From assembly GCF_025766255.1 (NCBI RefSeq), contig NW_026516761.1, positions 62,001 through 126,000 on the forward strand: DNA of 64,000 bases, read 5' to 3'. The translations under genes were made by a program, and so were the position numbers. This DNA is from Zychaea mexicana (Eukaryota; Mucoromycota; Mucoromycetes; Mucorales; Lichtheimiaceae). Every line of letters begins with the position of its first letter. The first letter of the stretch is position 1. Under the pieces are notes generated by a model, which saw only the letters and a list, made by a program, of their open reading frames with translations, searched no databases and was not told where the DNA came from. Below are positions 22,466 through 34,079 of the stretch, in pieces.

Positions 22466-24648
22466 GTGCGCACATCTGTTTCATTACAAAGAACCTCGTT
22501 ACCTCTTTCGCTCTTTCTGTTATAAAATGCTCATCTTCTACCGATCCAACACCGACAAAAAGCACATACCCACGATTACCCTAGCCGTTGTGCAACATTC
22601 CACTTTTCATGCATCACACTTGTACCACCTCAACTTTACCATTGCGTAATACAACTTCTCAGTCTTTGCGTACTGCTTTTTCCCAATACTATAATGCGTG
22701 CTGTGTGGGAGATAGACGACGTGGCTTTTTGTGTATTGGGCTATTATTACCGTGCTTGAGGGTCTACAACATACAACTTGTGTATATTTTTATATATATG
22801 GCTGCTTTACAGATATGTTATGGATACAAAGAATGGTCGTGGGATATCACATATGAATATGAGAAGAAGAGGGCACTATTAAACGTGAGGCGAATATCTA
22901 TCAACGCGCACTGTCGTGGCTATGCATTTTGGCTTTTAATTGTCCTTCTGCTCGTCAAGTTCATTATCCCATTTGTTTGGGAATCATCCGGGGCTGACAA
23001 GAGAATAGCTTGTTGATACCAACTTTCCCTCAGTTGAAATACTAGTACATAAGAGTGCTGTCGACTTGAGCTAGAGGCAGTGGTCTTTGGGTTCTTCCAA
23101 AAGATACAAATTGCCGTCTGTTGTCTTTCGGACACCTGAAACGGTCTTCCAAGACTCTGTGAGGTCTCAAAAGGCACAAACGATCATCTGAAATGTTTGG
23201 ATGTTGATTTTCAAACACGATATATTTGCAATATATAACAGGCCTTTTCTATCCAGCGATCTGTACGCTTGGCTATGATGATCTTGAAAGAAAAACACAC
23301 TAGTAGGATTAAAGTGCATGTGAACGTCCATCGATCCAAGCAGGCTCTTTTTTCTTTCTCCTCGAATAGGTTGCTTTGAACTAAGAAAGAGAATAGAAAA
23401 GTAAAATAGCTACATAGCAAAGAGTGGGCGTGATTGAAGAAAAATATACACTGCGAAAGTTATGAGATTCAACCACTTTTGAAGGTGCTATGATAAATGT
23501 GCCAACGATGGTAAACACATGATTTTCAGTCATGGTTGAAAAGTGATATAGTGATACATTATCCATACATCTTGTTCCGCCAAAAGTAATTCCAACTACT
23601 TTATTTTATGAAGCAAAATATGATGTATCTCGGCTTGCCATGTAGTAAATCACTGTACGATGATGATGTAGCAGCAGGCTGTTGCTTTGCCCTCAAAAAC
23701 ATGTAAAGGGGGATATGATAGCAACAGTGACCCTTATGCGTTCCGCAAAAAAAGAAAACAAACTATTAAAGTGTGTGCGCGTCGCAGACCATGTTTCGCA
23801 TGTGTGTAAGTTAATCAAGGTAGTGCGCAGCTACTGAATTGAGTGACATAATACCGATGGCATGGCGGCTGTATATCGTTTGTATCAGTAATACCACGTG
23901 GGTATATAAGAAATCGCGCTACAAACTTCGATCCGCCATGGAGAGGTTTTTTGAGCACCACTATTATACCGCGAACGACGATCCGTGGTATGTATGTAGT
24001 AGAGCTTTGGTCCGACCACAATTAACACACAGACATATCACAGACTAGTAATGTCCACAGTACACAGTATTTTCCCATTCTATCGATTCATGAGTTATCT
24101 CACCTAGTATCTAAAAGAAAGGAAATCATACAAAGTTATAGAAATACTCCTCATTGTACATATCACCAACGTAGAGAATGTCAAGATACATATGTATCTC
24201 AGAAGGAGCATATTATAAGGCTATATGATACACTTACTGTAGCAGTAATCATCTACCTAGTATATGAGGAACATTGTCGTATCAGAAAAGATCCACCAGC
24301 GGTATAGTACAAAGAGACGTTATCCATGATTACTTCAAAAGAAAAACATGATATTTATTCGTTGCTTTCTTAATAAATAACAACGTACGGAAGAAAAGGA
24401 AGAACTAGAGTGGGATGAGAAAAGATTTGATATGCAAAGACGGAAGAAGGAAGAAAGAAAAAGGATGAGGAATTAGTTTGTGTATGCTGATTTTGCTGGG
24501 TGTTTTAAGAGAGGGATCGTTGTGGTGCTTTTAACTTTGAAGGGAGACCGAGGAGCGATAGAGAGAGAGTGAGTGTGTGTGTGTGCGTGTGTCATTGATA
24601 GGAGAGGATGGCAAGGGGACGATGAGGGAGAAGTCAAAACAAAGTTTA
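22466..24648. other. Intergenic, 2.2 kb
   Basis: No gene I can support. The longest frame is 22588-23016 on the plus strand, with two hydrophobic stretches and no motif or splice partner. The end of the interval (24540-24600) has a GA/GT-rich low-complexity tract, probably in the 3' untranslated region of the Sel1 gene. Confidence 0.45.
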
Positions 24649-27283
24649 TTATGCGGCCGGCGCACTGTGTCCACTGATGAATCCTGAGCAGATCAGATCC
24701 TCTTCGTTCATGGTCAAAGGAGATGATCCTGGCGACCATAAGCAGACTCGGAATAACAGTCGTCGTAATCGCTCATGTGAATTTCGGCAGCCAGCTATAA
24801 AAAAAAAGAGAGAGAGAGGTTAATTATTTGTATAATAACCAGGCATGCAAAAGTGACCAAGAAGCATACCTAAAGCTGCACGTTCAAACCAAATGCTTGC
24901 TTGATGCAGGTCCACGGCACAGCCAAGACCCCGTTCGTAGCAATTGGCAAGATGGTATTGTGCGGCCACATGATCTTGTTCAGCCGCCCGTTTAAATAAG
25001 TCGAATGCGGCACCAAGGTCCTTTTCGATTCCCGTGCCGTTTTGCAGATGGACGCCCAGTTTGTCGAGCGCTCGAGCGTGGTTCTGGTGTGCTGCGTGCT
25101 GGTACCAATACACGGCCTTACGGTCGTCCTTTTCAACTCCAATTCCATTGGCATAACCTATTTAAGTCATCAACATGGTTAGACTCAATCGATTCCTTAG
25201 GGCGTATGGGGAGCGCGGAGGTGTTCTCTCAATATATAGAGTCCATCCCCTTTCTCACTTACAAAAGCCAAGGTTGCACTGCGCCCATGGATTCTTTTGA
25301 CGGGCTGATTTGTGGTACCAGTACACTGCGCGTGCTGGATCCTTCTTGAGTCCCAATCCTTCTTCGTAGCAGTAGCCCAGCGAGTTTTGCGCAAGCGCAT
25401 TGCCCTGTTCGGCTGATCGTCTGAACCACTTGACAGCTTCATGTTCGTTTTTGGGTAAGCCGATGCCGTTTCTATAGCAATAGCCCAGTGACAGTTGTGC
25501 AGGGGCATGGTTCTCCTCGGCACTGAGATAATACCAGAATACAGCCTCTTGCTCATTTGCAGTAACGCCAATACCGTTCTGATAACAGTAACTGTAACAT
25601 TTTGAATTTACGTGTGTCAGTGATCCATCCTATGACATAGTGTTTTCTCTTTCATCCCAAAAGAACCCAGAAGAACCCAAAAGACAGAATACATACCCAA
25701 GCGAATGATAAGCAAAAATGTTACCACGTTCAGCCGAACGACGGTACCACTTGACAGCTTCTTGTTCGTTACGTTCAACGCCAATGCCATTCTGATAACA
25801 AAAGCCAAGATTATGCTGTGCACGGGCATGGCCTTGGACTGCTGCCTTGCGATACCAGTGAGCGCCCAGCGCATCGTCCTTGGTAATGCCAATGCCATTC
25901 TGAAAACAGTAGCCGAGATTACATTGAGCCCAAGGATAGCCTTGCTCGGCAGAACGTTGATACCAGATCGCAGCTTGCTTCAGATCTTGTTCGAGACCAA
26001 TGCCGTCTTCATAACAGTATCTATTCAAAGATAATCCACTTCACAAGTTAATTTCTTCTTACAAAAAGAAAGCACACGATTGATTGTCGTCTTACCCAAG
26101 CGAGTTTTGTGCAAAGGCATTGCCCTGTTCTGCAGAGATGCGGTACCATTTGACAGCCTCCTTGACATCTTTTTCGACTCCTATGCCGTCTTCGTAACAA
26201 TATCTGCAAGGATAAACACAAGAGAATGAGTATAACTGAGAGAAAGGGCAGTAAAGAGAAAAATTGGGGATCCACTAAAGATAGAAAAAAAAAAGGGGGG
26301 GCGAGACATACAAAAAATTAAAGCGTACGGGGATCTCCGTGAAAAAAAAAAAAAGAGACTTACCCAACGTTATAGATGGCAACAGTCTCACCTTGAGCAG
26401 CAGCAAGGCGATACCACTTCATGGCCTCGACATCGTCCTTGGCGACGCCAAAGCCTTCGCCATAACAATAACCAAGGATACCTTGACCACGGGCATTGCC
26501 CTGGTCAGCACTGGCCTTGTACCACCTAAAAGCGGCGAGTTCGTCTCTGGCCATGCCCACGCCGTCGTGATGGCAAACGCCCAGGGCATATTGAGCCGCA
26601 GCGTCATTGTCCAACGTGGCGGCCTCGACAATCCAAGAGACCGGGTTCGTGTGAGCAACACGACGGACCCGTTCGGCCCATTCCTCTGCCTCGGCACGAT
26701 CAATGTTGACATGCGGACGACCGTATTTCCTTAAAAACGCCAAGCGGGCCATGGCAAGCCCATCCTGTTGTTTGGCTGCTTCGAGATAGTGGCGTTCGGA
26801 CCGAATGAAATCACGGTCGACGCCCATGCCGAATTCGTAACAAAAGCCAAGCACGCCCTCGGCTTGGGCATGGCCGAGGGATGCTGCTCTTCGAAGATAG
26901 GTAATGGCCAGGGCAGGTGCTTTTGGATAGCCCCTTCGGCCGAACAAATGGTTGTTGGCGAGTTTGAAAATCAATCGAGCGGAATGGGAATAGTTGCTTT
27001 GTTTTGATGAATGAGCGGAGGCGATGGAGGTGGTTGTCGTGTTGGCGGTGGTGGCAGAGCGGGATTGCATGGTGGGTCGTTGTTCATTGGATTTGTCGTT
27101 GACAGTAGTAGTGGTGGAGGTTGTTGTTGTTGTTGTTGTTGTTGTTGTGGAGGAGGTCATTGCACTTCGGCTGGCGGAAGGTTGCGGTAGATTGGTGTTT
27201 GATTCCTTGTTGGTGTTTAGCTTTGAGAAAGCAAGTCTAGAGCGGGTTAATATGTGAGATAGAGGGACGGAAGGAGGAGACAT
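24649..27283 (-). CDS. Sel1-like repeat protein
   Basis: Six exons (27283-26364, 26203-26096, 26020-25697, 25591-25263, 25157-24870, 24794-24649) join to 704 residues. After a Ser/Thr-rich N-terminus with a long Thr run, about 13-14 Sel1 repeats follow, each near 36 residues with the pattern A.. LG.CY..G.GV.KD...A..WY..AA.QG. Sel1 repeats are alpha-solenoid scaffolds; known fungal examples (Skt5/Chs4, Hrd3) link chitin synthase or ERAD machinery, but no partner can be read here. Introns 1-3 each split the Gly codon of LG|YCY in the same phase, so exon 2 is one repeat and exon 3 is three. The start at 27283 is the first ATG after a CT-rich leader; the frame is open upstream to 27403, but that part looks like untranslated poly-pyrimidine sequence. 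Confidence 0.9.
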
Positions 27284-27506
27284 GGGGAGGAGGAGGAAGA
27301 GGAAGAAGAAGAAGAAGTGAGAAAAAAAGGGACAGGAAGAGCAGAAGCCCAGTGTGTTAGATTCATAAAAATAATATTCGGTGTCACCTGCGAGCGGAAC
27401 CATGGCCCTCCTCCCCCCCCCTCCTCTTTATTATATTTCATTCGCTCTTTCCTTTTTATCTTCTTCTCTGTCTCTCTTTCCCTTCCAATCAAACAAGTCA
27501 GGACGG

Positions 27507-28829
27507 ATGATCCCCTTAAAACCTAACCCATCAGCAGTCAGGATGATTGACCATATCCGATCTGCTCTCAGGGCCTGTTTCAAAGGGAAGAGCAGCAGCA
27601 GCAGCTGTCGTCTGTCTGCGGCGACCATCGACTCCCTAGTCAAGGGTAATACGCTCGCTCTCTCTATGCTCCCATGTGCTGTTTTTAATACTTGGCAGAT
27701 CTTGTGTTTGGTGCTAACAATAGCAAATTCTAAAATTTTCTAAAGCCGTTGTCGCCGTTGCTCTTGGTTTAAGGTAAAAAAGCAATAGAGAGCGAGTCAA
27801 ATGAATCTTAAACTAGACCCCTTCTCTCTTCCTTTCCGTTTGGCGCCGACTCTTTTCTTTTCTGACTTTGGTTTCAGAGTTGCTCATCTTGTGGATGTTG
27901 CTCATCTCTCTTCCGACCAGATAAACCAATTGATTGCCCTATTGCGACAGGTACATGCTGTTTAAAACAAATGACGTGACTTGCTGTTTTTGGTACTAAC
28001 CTACCTTTCCCCCCCCCCCGCACCCCTCACACTCACCTCTCAGGAACCGCAATGCCAGCCATTGCTAGTGTTACATTTCAAAGACCAGTACATGTTTCTA
28101 TGTCATCGCCATGAACTGGTACAGCATGTGGAAGCCACGCTCAGTGATCCCAACCAATGGATATACGTCGATATCCGGGGAAGCCAAGGTCCCCCTGTTC
28201 AGGTAGTAGAATCGCTTCTCCAACACCCCCCGAACCCCCTCCGGAAGGTGTCGCTAATTAAAAAAATCACCCATAATTGCAACCACCCAAAAACAAACAA
28301 TAAGCGGCCATGTCCCGAAATACTTTTATACTGGTTACGACATCGACTGCAGCCGTTTCTCATGCAAGGGCAAGATGATGCAGTGTTCTACTCGTCTGTG
28401 GTCCCAAGCTACATGGTGGCATTGACGGGCTGGCTGTTGGAATACCCCACGATATACATGACGCACATTGAAAGCGATACGACGGTCGACCAAGAGCTGG
28501 ATGAGTGGGAAATGGTGCCCAACTGTTTGGGCGATCGGCGGCTCTCGTTGGTCCGCGTGTGGTTGCACGGCGCATCCTTTTGGCAGGACTACATGTTGCT
28601 TAGCTACACCTATCCGGAGCTAGTGATCGACGACGACGACGACGACCATGACGACGACGGAACAGTGGATCCGACGCGTAACCTTGGTTTTAAATTGCAA
28701 GCGAGACTGGAGCGCCGTCAACAACAGTATCAACAGCAGCAGCAGGTAGAAGGTGCTAATAACATCATCATGGACACTCGGCTGGAAATTGTCCATGAAT
28801 ATGTTACACTGGATAGGGTGGCGTTGTGA
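27507..28829 (+). CDS. UPF0739/C1orf74-like protein (DUF4504 type)
   Basis: Five exons (27507-27645, 27746-27773, 27878-27950, 28044-28202, 28305-28829) join to 307 residues. The pattern QPLLVLHFKDQYMFLCHR, IYVDIRG, LLEYPTIYM and NCLGDRRLSLVRVWL, with a closing VTLDRVAL, reminds me of the UPF0739 family (human C1orf74), of unknown function. This is a memory-based match with moderate confidence. An acidic Asp run (VIDDDDDDHDDD) and a Gln run lie in the C-terminal third. The last intron (28203-28304, 102 nt) is a multiple of three with no stop, so retention would add 34 residues; its CTAAT branch-like site and the quality of the joined sequence favour splicing. An alternative ATG is at 27543. 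The gene is divergent from the Sel1 gene, with 223 bp between starts. Confidence 0.65.
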
Positions 28830-29529
28830 ATTATGTTTTAGTCTATTTTAGCAGCAGTGTATATAGTGGCATCATTGTATGATGGTCCCTTCTTTCCTCT
28901 CTCTCTCTCTTGTGGTAGTAGTTTACTGTACATAACTGACCAGACCCAACCTGCAACTGAAGAAGAAAAAGGGTTTTATTATGATTATTAATTTTCTGTG
29001 TTCTCCCTTTTGTTAACTTTGTTGATGACGAGAAAAGGACCATTATGGATGACGACTAGAAATATGTATTAGAAGAAGGAAAGAAAAAGGAAGCATAGCT
29101 AAAGAAGACGAGGGCATGCAAATGGATTAAAGAAAGAAAGAAAGAAGGGAGGGAGGGAGGAAGGAAAGGATGCATACGTTATTTAAAGATCAGTCGGTAC
29201 AAGAAGAGAAAAAGATGCGCAACTTTTTTTTGTTTGTTTGTAGAGTGTGTGTGTGGTATGTATGTATGTGATGATATGGAGATGAAGAAGAGTATGTAAT
29301 GCAAGAAGAAGAAGATGAAGAAGATGATGATGGGGAGCAGCACTAACAAGAGTAGATCTTTGTTATGTGGGCTATGTAAGAACGAGAAAAAGAAATACAT
29401 AGTATGTACGTCCTAATGCAAACTGAGATAATAGATATACTGTATATAAAGATAAGATGGGGGGCTGCACGGCTACGATGAGAAGGCACATCCCTCCCCC
29501 AAAACTCTTCTTGCTTGTCCGTGGATGCA
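28830..29529. other. Low-complexity intergenic
   Basis: GA-, GGGA- and GT-rich simple sequence (for example 29130-29165 and 29280-29330). No gene seen. Part of it is the likely 3' untranslated region of the zinc-knuckle gene on the minus strand and of the upstream plus-strand gene. Confidence 0.5.
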
Positions 29530-29640
29530 TTAGCGAGGACGGTGTCGTTTAGGGCAGTTCCAAGCAATATGTCCAGTGACACCACAGAAGGAGCACGCCG
29601 AGGTCTCAGTTTGATGATGGTTCGTTGGCAGAGGATTCAT
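29530..29640 (-). CDS. 36-residue CCHC zinc-knuckle microprotein
   Basis: A 36-residue frame whose core is CSFCGVTGHIAWNC, an exact C-x2-C-x4-H-x4-C zinc knuckle, followed by a basic tail PKRHRPR. Zinc knuckles bind single-stranded nucleic acid, as in retroviral Gag and CNBP-type proteins. A TATATATA box (minus strand, about 29928-29936) and a long pyrimidine-rich leader lie upstream. I find no ATG on the minus strand between that box and this one, so it is the first start codon on the predicted transcript. It could be an independent microprotein, the last exon of a longer gene (the frame stays open upstream without ATG), or a Gag relic. No other Gag-like or polymerase sequence is nearby. Confidence 0.45.
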   Translation of the reverse strand: MNPLPTNHHQTETSACSFCGVTGHIAWNCPKRHRPR

Positions 29641-29925
29641 GGAGGTCGTGGATGACGAGGGGGACAAGACAACCGTGGGAGAAAAAAGAAAGCACAAAAA
29701 GGGCAAATGCGCTGTGGAGTAACAGAGTCTCGGAAGAAGATGCGTGCAAAGAGGTATGTAGTAGTGGGTGTATATATGAGGAAGGGAAGAAACGGTGGTT
29801 AAGAGTAAGAGTTAGCGAAGAGAGAAAGAAAAGGCAAGGAAAAGGTGGGTGACGATCTTATCTTATCAAGATGGTCTCTGCCAGTAAAAAGGGCGCTTTG
29901 GGAAGGATTTGCCTTTTGGCAAGGG

Positions 29926-29938
29926 CCCTTTTTATATA
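29926..29938 (-). promoter_or_regulatory. TATA box upstream of the zinc-knuckle frame
   Basis: TATATATAAAA on the minus strand (plus strand TTTTTATATATA), about 290 nt before the ATG at 29640, followed by CT-rich leader sequence with no ATG. Confidence 0.4.
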
Positions 29939-29940
29939 TA

Positions 29941-32900
29941 CACGCCTTCTTTGCAACAAACCATCAACAACGGACCAGCCACTCGAAATTTTGTTGATCC
30001 GGCCATCCAATCGCGCAACGTCCTTTGTGGATTTGCTGTCACTGCCCTCTCCCCACCCCCAAGCATGCCTACACCCTCTCATGTATAATAGAGAGCACAC
30101 CCCCCCCCCCGGCCCATTGCTGAAAGTGAACCGCGGGATTGGTGAGAACCTTATCTTGCTCTACCAATTTGACCTTTTCGGAAACCCAAGGAGCCAAGAA
30201 CGAGAGAGAGAGAGAGAGATTGTTTGCTGTTTCTCCACCTCGGAATGACAGCAACAACAGCGCGGGGTGCATAATATTGTTTTTTGTGTTCCATCCTTCT
30301 TCTATGTCTTAGTCGGCTTTACCCTTGGTTTGCAGCTGCCACATCGCCAACAAGTCCTAGAGTCTAATGCTTTCTCTACTAGGCAGGCCGAAACAAGGTT
30401 GCTAACCCGAGAAACAGAGAAACCGACGTCCAAGACAATGATGGTGCTAAAGTCAAACTGTTTTATTATCTTTTGGTGGCCCCTTCACCTGAACCTTGTT
30501 CTCACGCAAGGGATCAAACTCTTCCGGGTTAACAAACAAACACACTCACGATACACAAGGAAAGAAAGAGCGACGGCTGTTGTGTTGGTCTACGACCACC
30601 AAACGCGTGGTCGCGTCCTCTCTAATACCCTTTGCATCACCGCCAAAAAATAAAAAATAAAACAATGGGTGACTTTGAGCAAAAGAGCATGAGTACCAAC
30701 TGCCAAGATATTCACAAGGGAGTAGCGACTGAATTGATTTGCTAGGTAGTAAACCGTGTGCAAATAGAAAGTCAGGCCAGCTTGTGTCAGCCACAAGTTT
30801 AATAACAAATGGTTGTTGCTGTAAAACACAATGCGACAACACATTATGCAAATGATGATAGCAATGATGATGATGATCAGCATCACATTAGACAGATAAA
30901 GCAACGTGGAGCAAACTATTAACTTCTGGTAGCCGTTCCTTTGCTCGTTTCGTGGCGAATGGGGAGTCATCAATTTTTTGTCTGCTAACCGGCCCATGTA
31001 TCACAGTACTGGTGCGAGGCCGCTTGGTATATGTAGGGCTGGTACTACATTAATAACAGCAGATCGTGCTGCTGCCTTTCTCTCATGTGTTCCCAAGGGA
31101 CTGTATTGCGTGTGTATGTATACAGTAAAAGGGAAAATTGTGGGGTAACTGCAAAAAAAAAATTCCCACCCTTTCTTTCAAACTATATTTTTCTTTGGCA
31201 GCAAAGAACGAACGCATCGTCAGAGAAGCTATGGTGTTGCTGTTGTTGTTGTGTCGAATTGCTGCTACCATATCTGATCAGTCCATTATGATATCCTTGA
31301 CTAACCACACTAAAATGCAGTCCTGAAGCAAGCAATGATTGTTGAATTATCCACCATGTGCTCAGGTATACACACACAGCACAAACACAGCGACTGCCAC
31401 TGCGCATGGGAGGGCAAGCCCTCCCATCCATCACCCACTTGTTCTTGCTGGCGCAATTCTCATCGTGTATATGATAGTCTATAATCACAGGCATAAATAG
31501 GCCTTTTACACACTTTAGCGTAAAAAAAAAAACGGCTGATGATAGGTAAAACGAATGAAGCCTTTTTCTGCATCCGATTCATCAATAACGGGCTGACTTC
31601 TGTTTGCGCGATTTATCATGACAGCAACGCAGCAGCCCATCATGTTTCAGAAGGGGCCTCAGTTTCATCTATTGAAAATCCTGTTGTCCCTTTGCTATCC
31701 TTTTGTTCAAACAACAAATGCAAGCCAAAAACGAGGAGAGTCTGACCAAATATAAACCGATGAGGCTAGTGCCGGTGAAAAAAAAATTCATTTTTTTTTT
31801 ACGCATATAGCACGCTATGTGTAGTATAACCATACACAGACTGAAACCATACATCACCTCATCAATCTATTCTCTCCATGACGCAAAAACGGGAGGCTAG
31901 AGAAGAAGCATTTTGATCTGTACATAGTGAAGCAATCGTGAACAATGGAATATTACTACAAGCATACACATCATCATCAACCAACGTCCAGTGGAATACC
32001 ATGTGACATCATTACAGAGATAACACCAAGTGACGGCAACACAGTATAAAGATGGTGTGGCCTTCTTAATCGCAAACCCAGACATTCTTCTCCTCGTTAA
32101 TAGCCAGGATCATCTGTCACAGATGTTGAACATGTATCTAAAGCAGGACAATCGGGTTTGCTATCATCTGACAAAATCTTATCGATCAAGTTCATGGGCT
32201 CCTCCTATTAGCATTACATGATCATCTCGTAGATCTCGCTCACGGGTCCCGCGCACGTTTGATCTATCGGAGGATGTCAAGGCGATTGACATATTTACTC
32301 TGGTCATCGCAGACAGAGCTGATAAAATCATCATCGATTGAAGCACTCTCATAGTAAAGTGGACCTTTTAATCATTCATGGTGATGAGGGTGGGAGAAAT
32401 AAACATCTCTTTCTTCCGGAACTGTTCCATCCGGGCTTTCCTTTTCGTTTTAGGACCCCGACCGGGCCGGTGTACGTACATAACCATTGGTAAGGAGCTG
32501 GCCTGTGCATCCCGACCCAGCAAACTGGGAGAATGGAGTACATGACGATAAAGATGAACATGCTTTTCCCTCTCCACAAAATTGTTTAATAAAGGGGAGA
32601 GAGCTATCACGCTGCCAAGTAGTACTAAGATAGAGTCACTTTGTGAGCCAAGCATAAGAAGGAGGTGCGGACACCGCTCTCATATCACATTCGCACAGAA
32701 CAGGGGGCCCGGGGTCCTTGCCGCACGGATGTAAACATTCATCCCCACCCCAGTAATAGTAACATTTATCCTTTTTCCCATGACATGAAATGGCTCTTTG
32801 GTTCATGCGCACGGAGTACGGAAGGAACAGGCGTTAATGCTAATATGCAATGACGGACTTTATTTAGCTGAGTAGTTTTTTCTTTTTTGTTTTATGCATG

Positions 32901-34079
32901 CACAGATAAGCTTTCATCTGAAATCTCTTCTTTGATGGCGTCATCTTCTTGTCTAGTATTAGCCTTAAAAAAAAGAGGCCCATCTTAGCTGCAGTCCAGT
33001 TTTTGTACGTCTCGATTGATAGTATGCAACAGGGTATCGATCTTAATGCACTGGATCGATCTGCTAACTCGATTTTTCCACGGTCCAGGAGAATGAGATC
33101 CAGTTGGCCCTTTTGCTCTGTCGACTCCCGAGAAAAATTGTCTACTAGTCCAACTGGTGCTAGTGGCATTGGAAACTGTTGAGTGAGATGCGTTTTAAGC
33201 GACCGCACTGTGCGCCTTCTTGCAGCACCACTACGTACAAAAATGATATGACAACACCTCATCTTTTTCGTCTTGTTCTTTTTCACAACAGCTATTATTC
33301 TTCTAGTGCTTAGCATTTTATTTGACCACAAGTTCAAGTTTGAGATGCTACAGCTTCATGCTGCTGGTCAGGAACAAGCTGACATGGATTGTACCAACTC
33401 CCGTGCTGTGCTACTGTATGCCACCGCTGGATGTGTTTTTGATTCAGTGGAGCATCTTTCCACGGGTGACGAGTGTAGTATACATATAGTGCTTTGAGCT
33501 ATTTAACCATTGCATGTATTTTCCTGTTATACATTCCTTCTGGTGGTATACTATATGTTTTTGTATACCTCGTCATAGGTGTCCCTTGTAGCACTAAGAA
33601 AGAGCTTATTCTATACGACAATACAATGCATTTATCAAAGGAACCGGTAGTTACCTACAGCTTAAAGCTTATACAAAACATCACGTTTAGCAGTAACAAC
33701 TGACGCCGTGGCTGATTATCATGGGGAAGAGCTTATACCAGCTTTGTAAGCACGCAGCGTCACTCTAAATTTAAACCTGTCTGCTACCATCACTTTGTTA
33801 AAACATATGCCATAAAATTTCGTCATGATCAATAATTATCATTTAATTTGCAACCAACAGCTTCTTTAATAGCACTGCAGTGCAGAGATGCGACGGTATT
33901 TAGGGTATATACATAAAATTTGTATTTAAAATTTGGAAAATAGAACCTTTTCGAGTCAAAAAGCTTCAAAGAGAATTTAAAAAAGTAAGGAAGAGCCTGT
34001 CCTCGCAGACAATTTTCTTTCTCTTTTTTTGGTGGAGGGATAGTGTTAAAAAAGATAGTAAATTTTTTCTGCTTAACGT
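29941..34079. other. Gene-poor 4.1-kb interval with coding relics
   Basis: No intact gene recognised. Parts are protein-like: 32001-32341 (own entry), a 157-codon minus-strand frame at 32864-33337, and plus-strand frames at 33273-33497 and 33550-33700. None has splice partners or a known motif. A perfect 10-bp-arm hairpin (ATGGGAGGGC-AA-GCCCTCCCAT) lies at 31406-31427. The interval could be a graveyard of old insertions. Confidence 0.35.
32001..32341 (+). pseudogene. Possible decayed coding exon, unknown family
   Basis: One frame reads through QYKDGVAFLIANPDILLLVN and MLNMYLKQDNRVCYHL, meets a TGA near 32219, and continues in the same frame with RSRSRVPRTFDLSEDVKAID before a TGA at 32339-32341. 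The composition is protein-like on both sides of the single stop. That suggests a broken gene or one exon boundary I have not resolved. No family recognised. Confidence 0.3.

Noticed and set aside
22588..23016. A 142-codon plus-strand frame with hydrophobic stretches
   Set aside because: No motif, no homology I can recall, no splice partner, and AT-rich sequence easily gives such hydrophobic frames.
31406..31427. Perfect hairpin ATGGGAGGGC-AA-GCCCTCCCAT as a terminator
   Set aside because: Not followed by a T run and not next to a gene end; eukaryotic transcripts do not end at such hairpins in general.
32864..33337. A 157-codon minus-strand frame
   Set aside because: Lys-rich and without motif; the opposite strand is also open for 77 codons. 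I could not find support for either.
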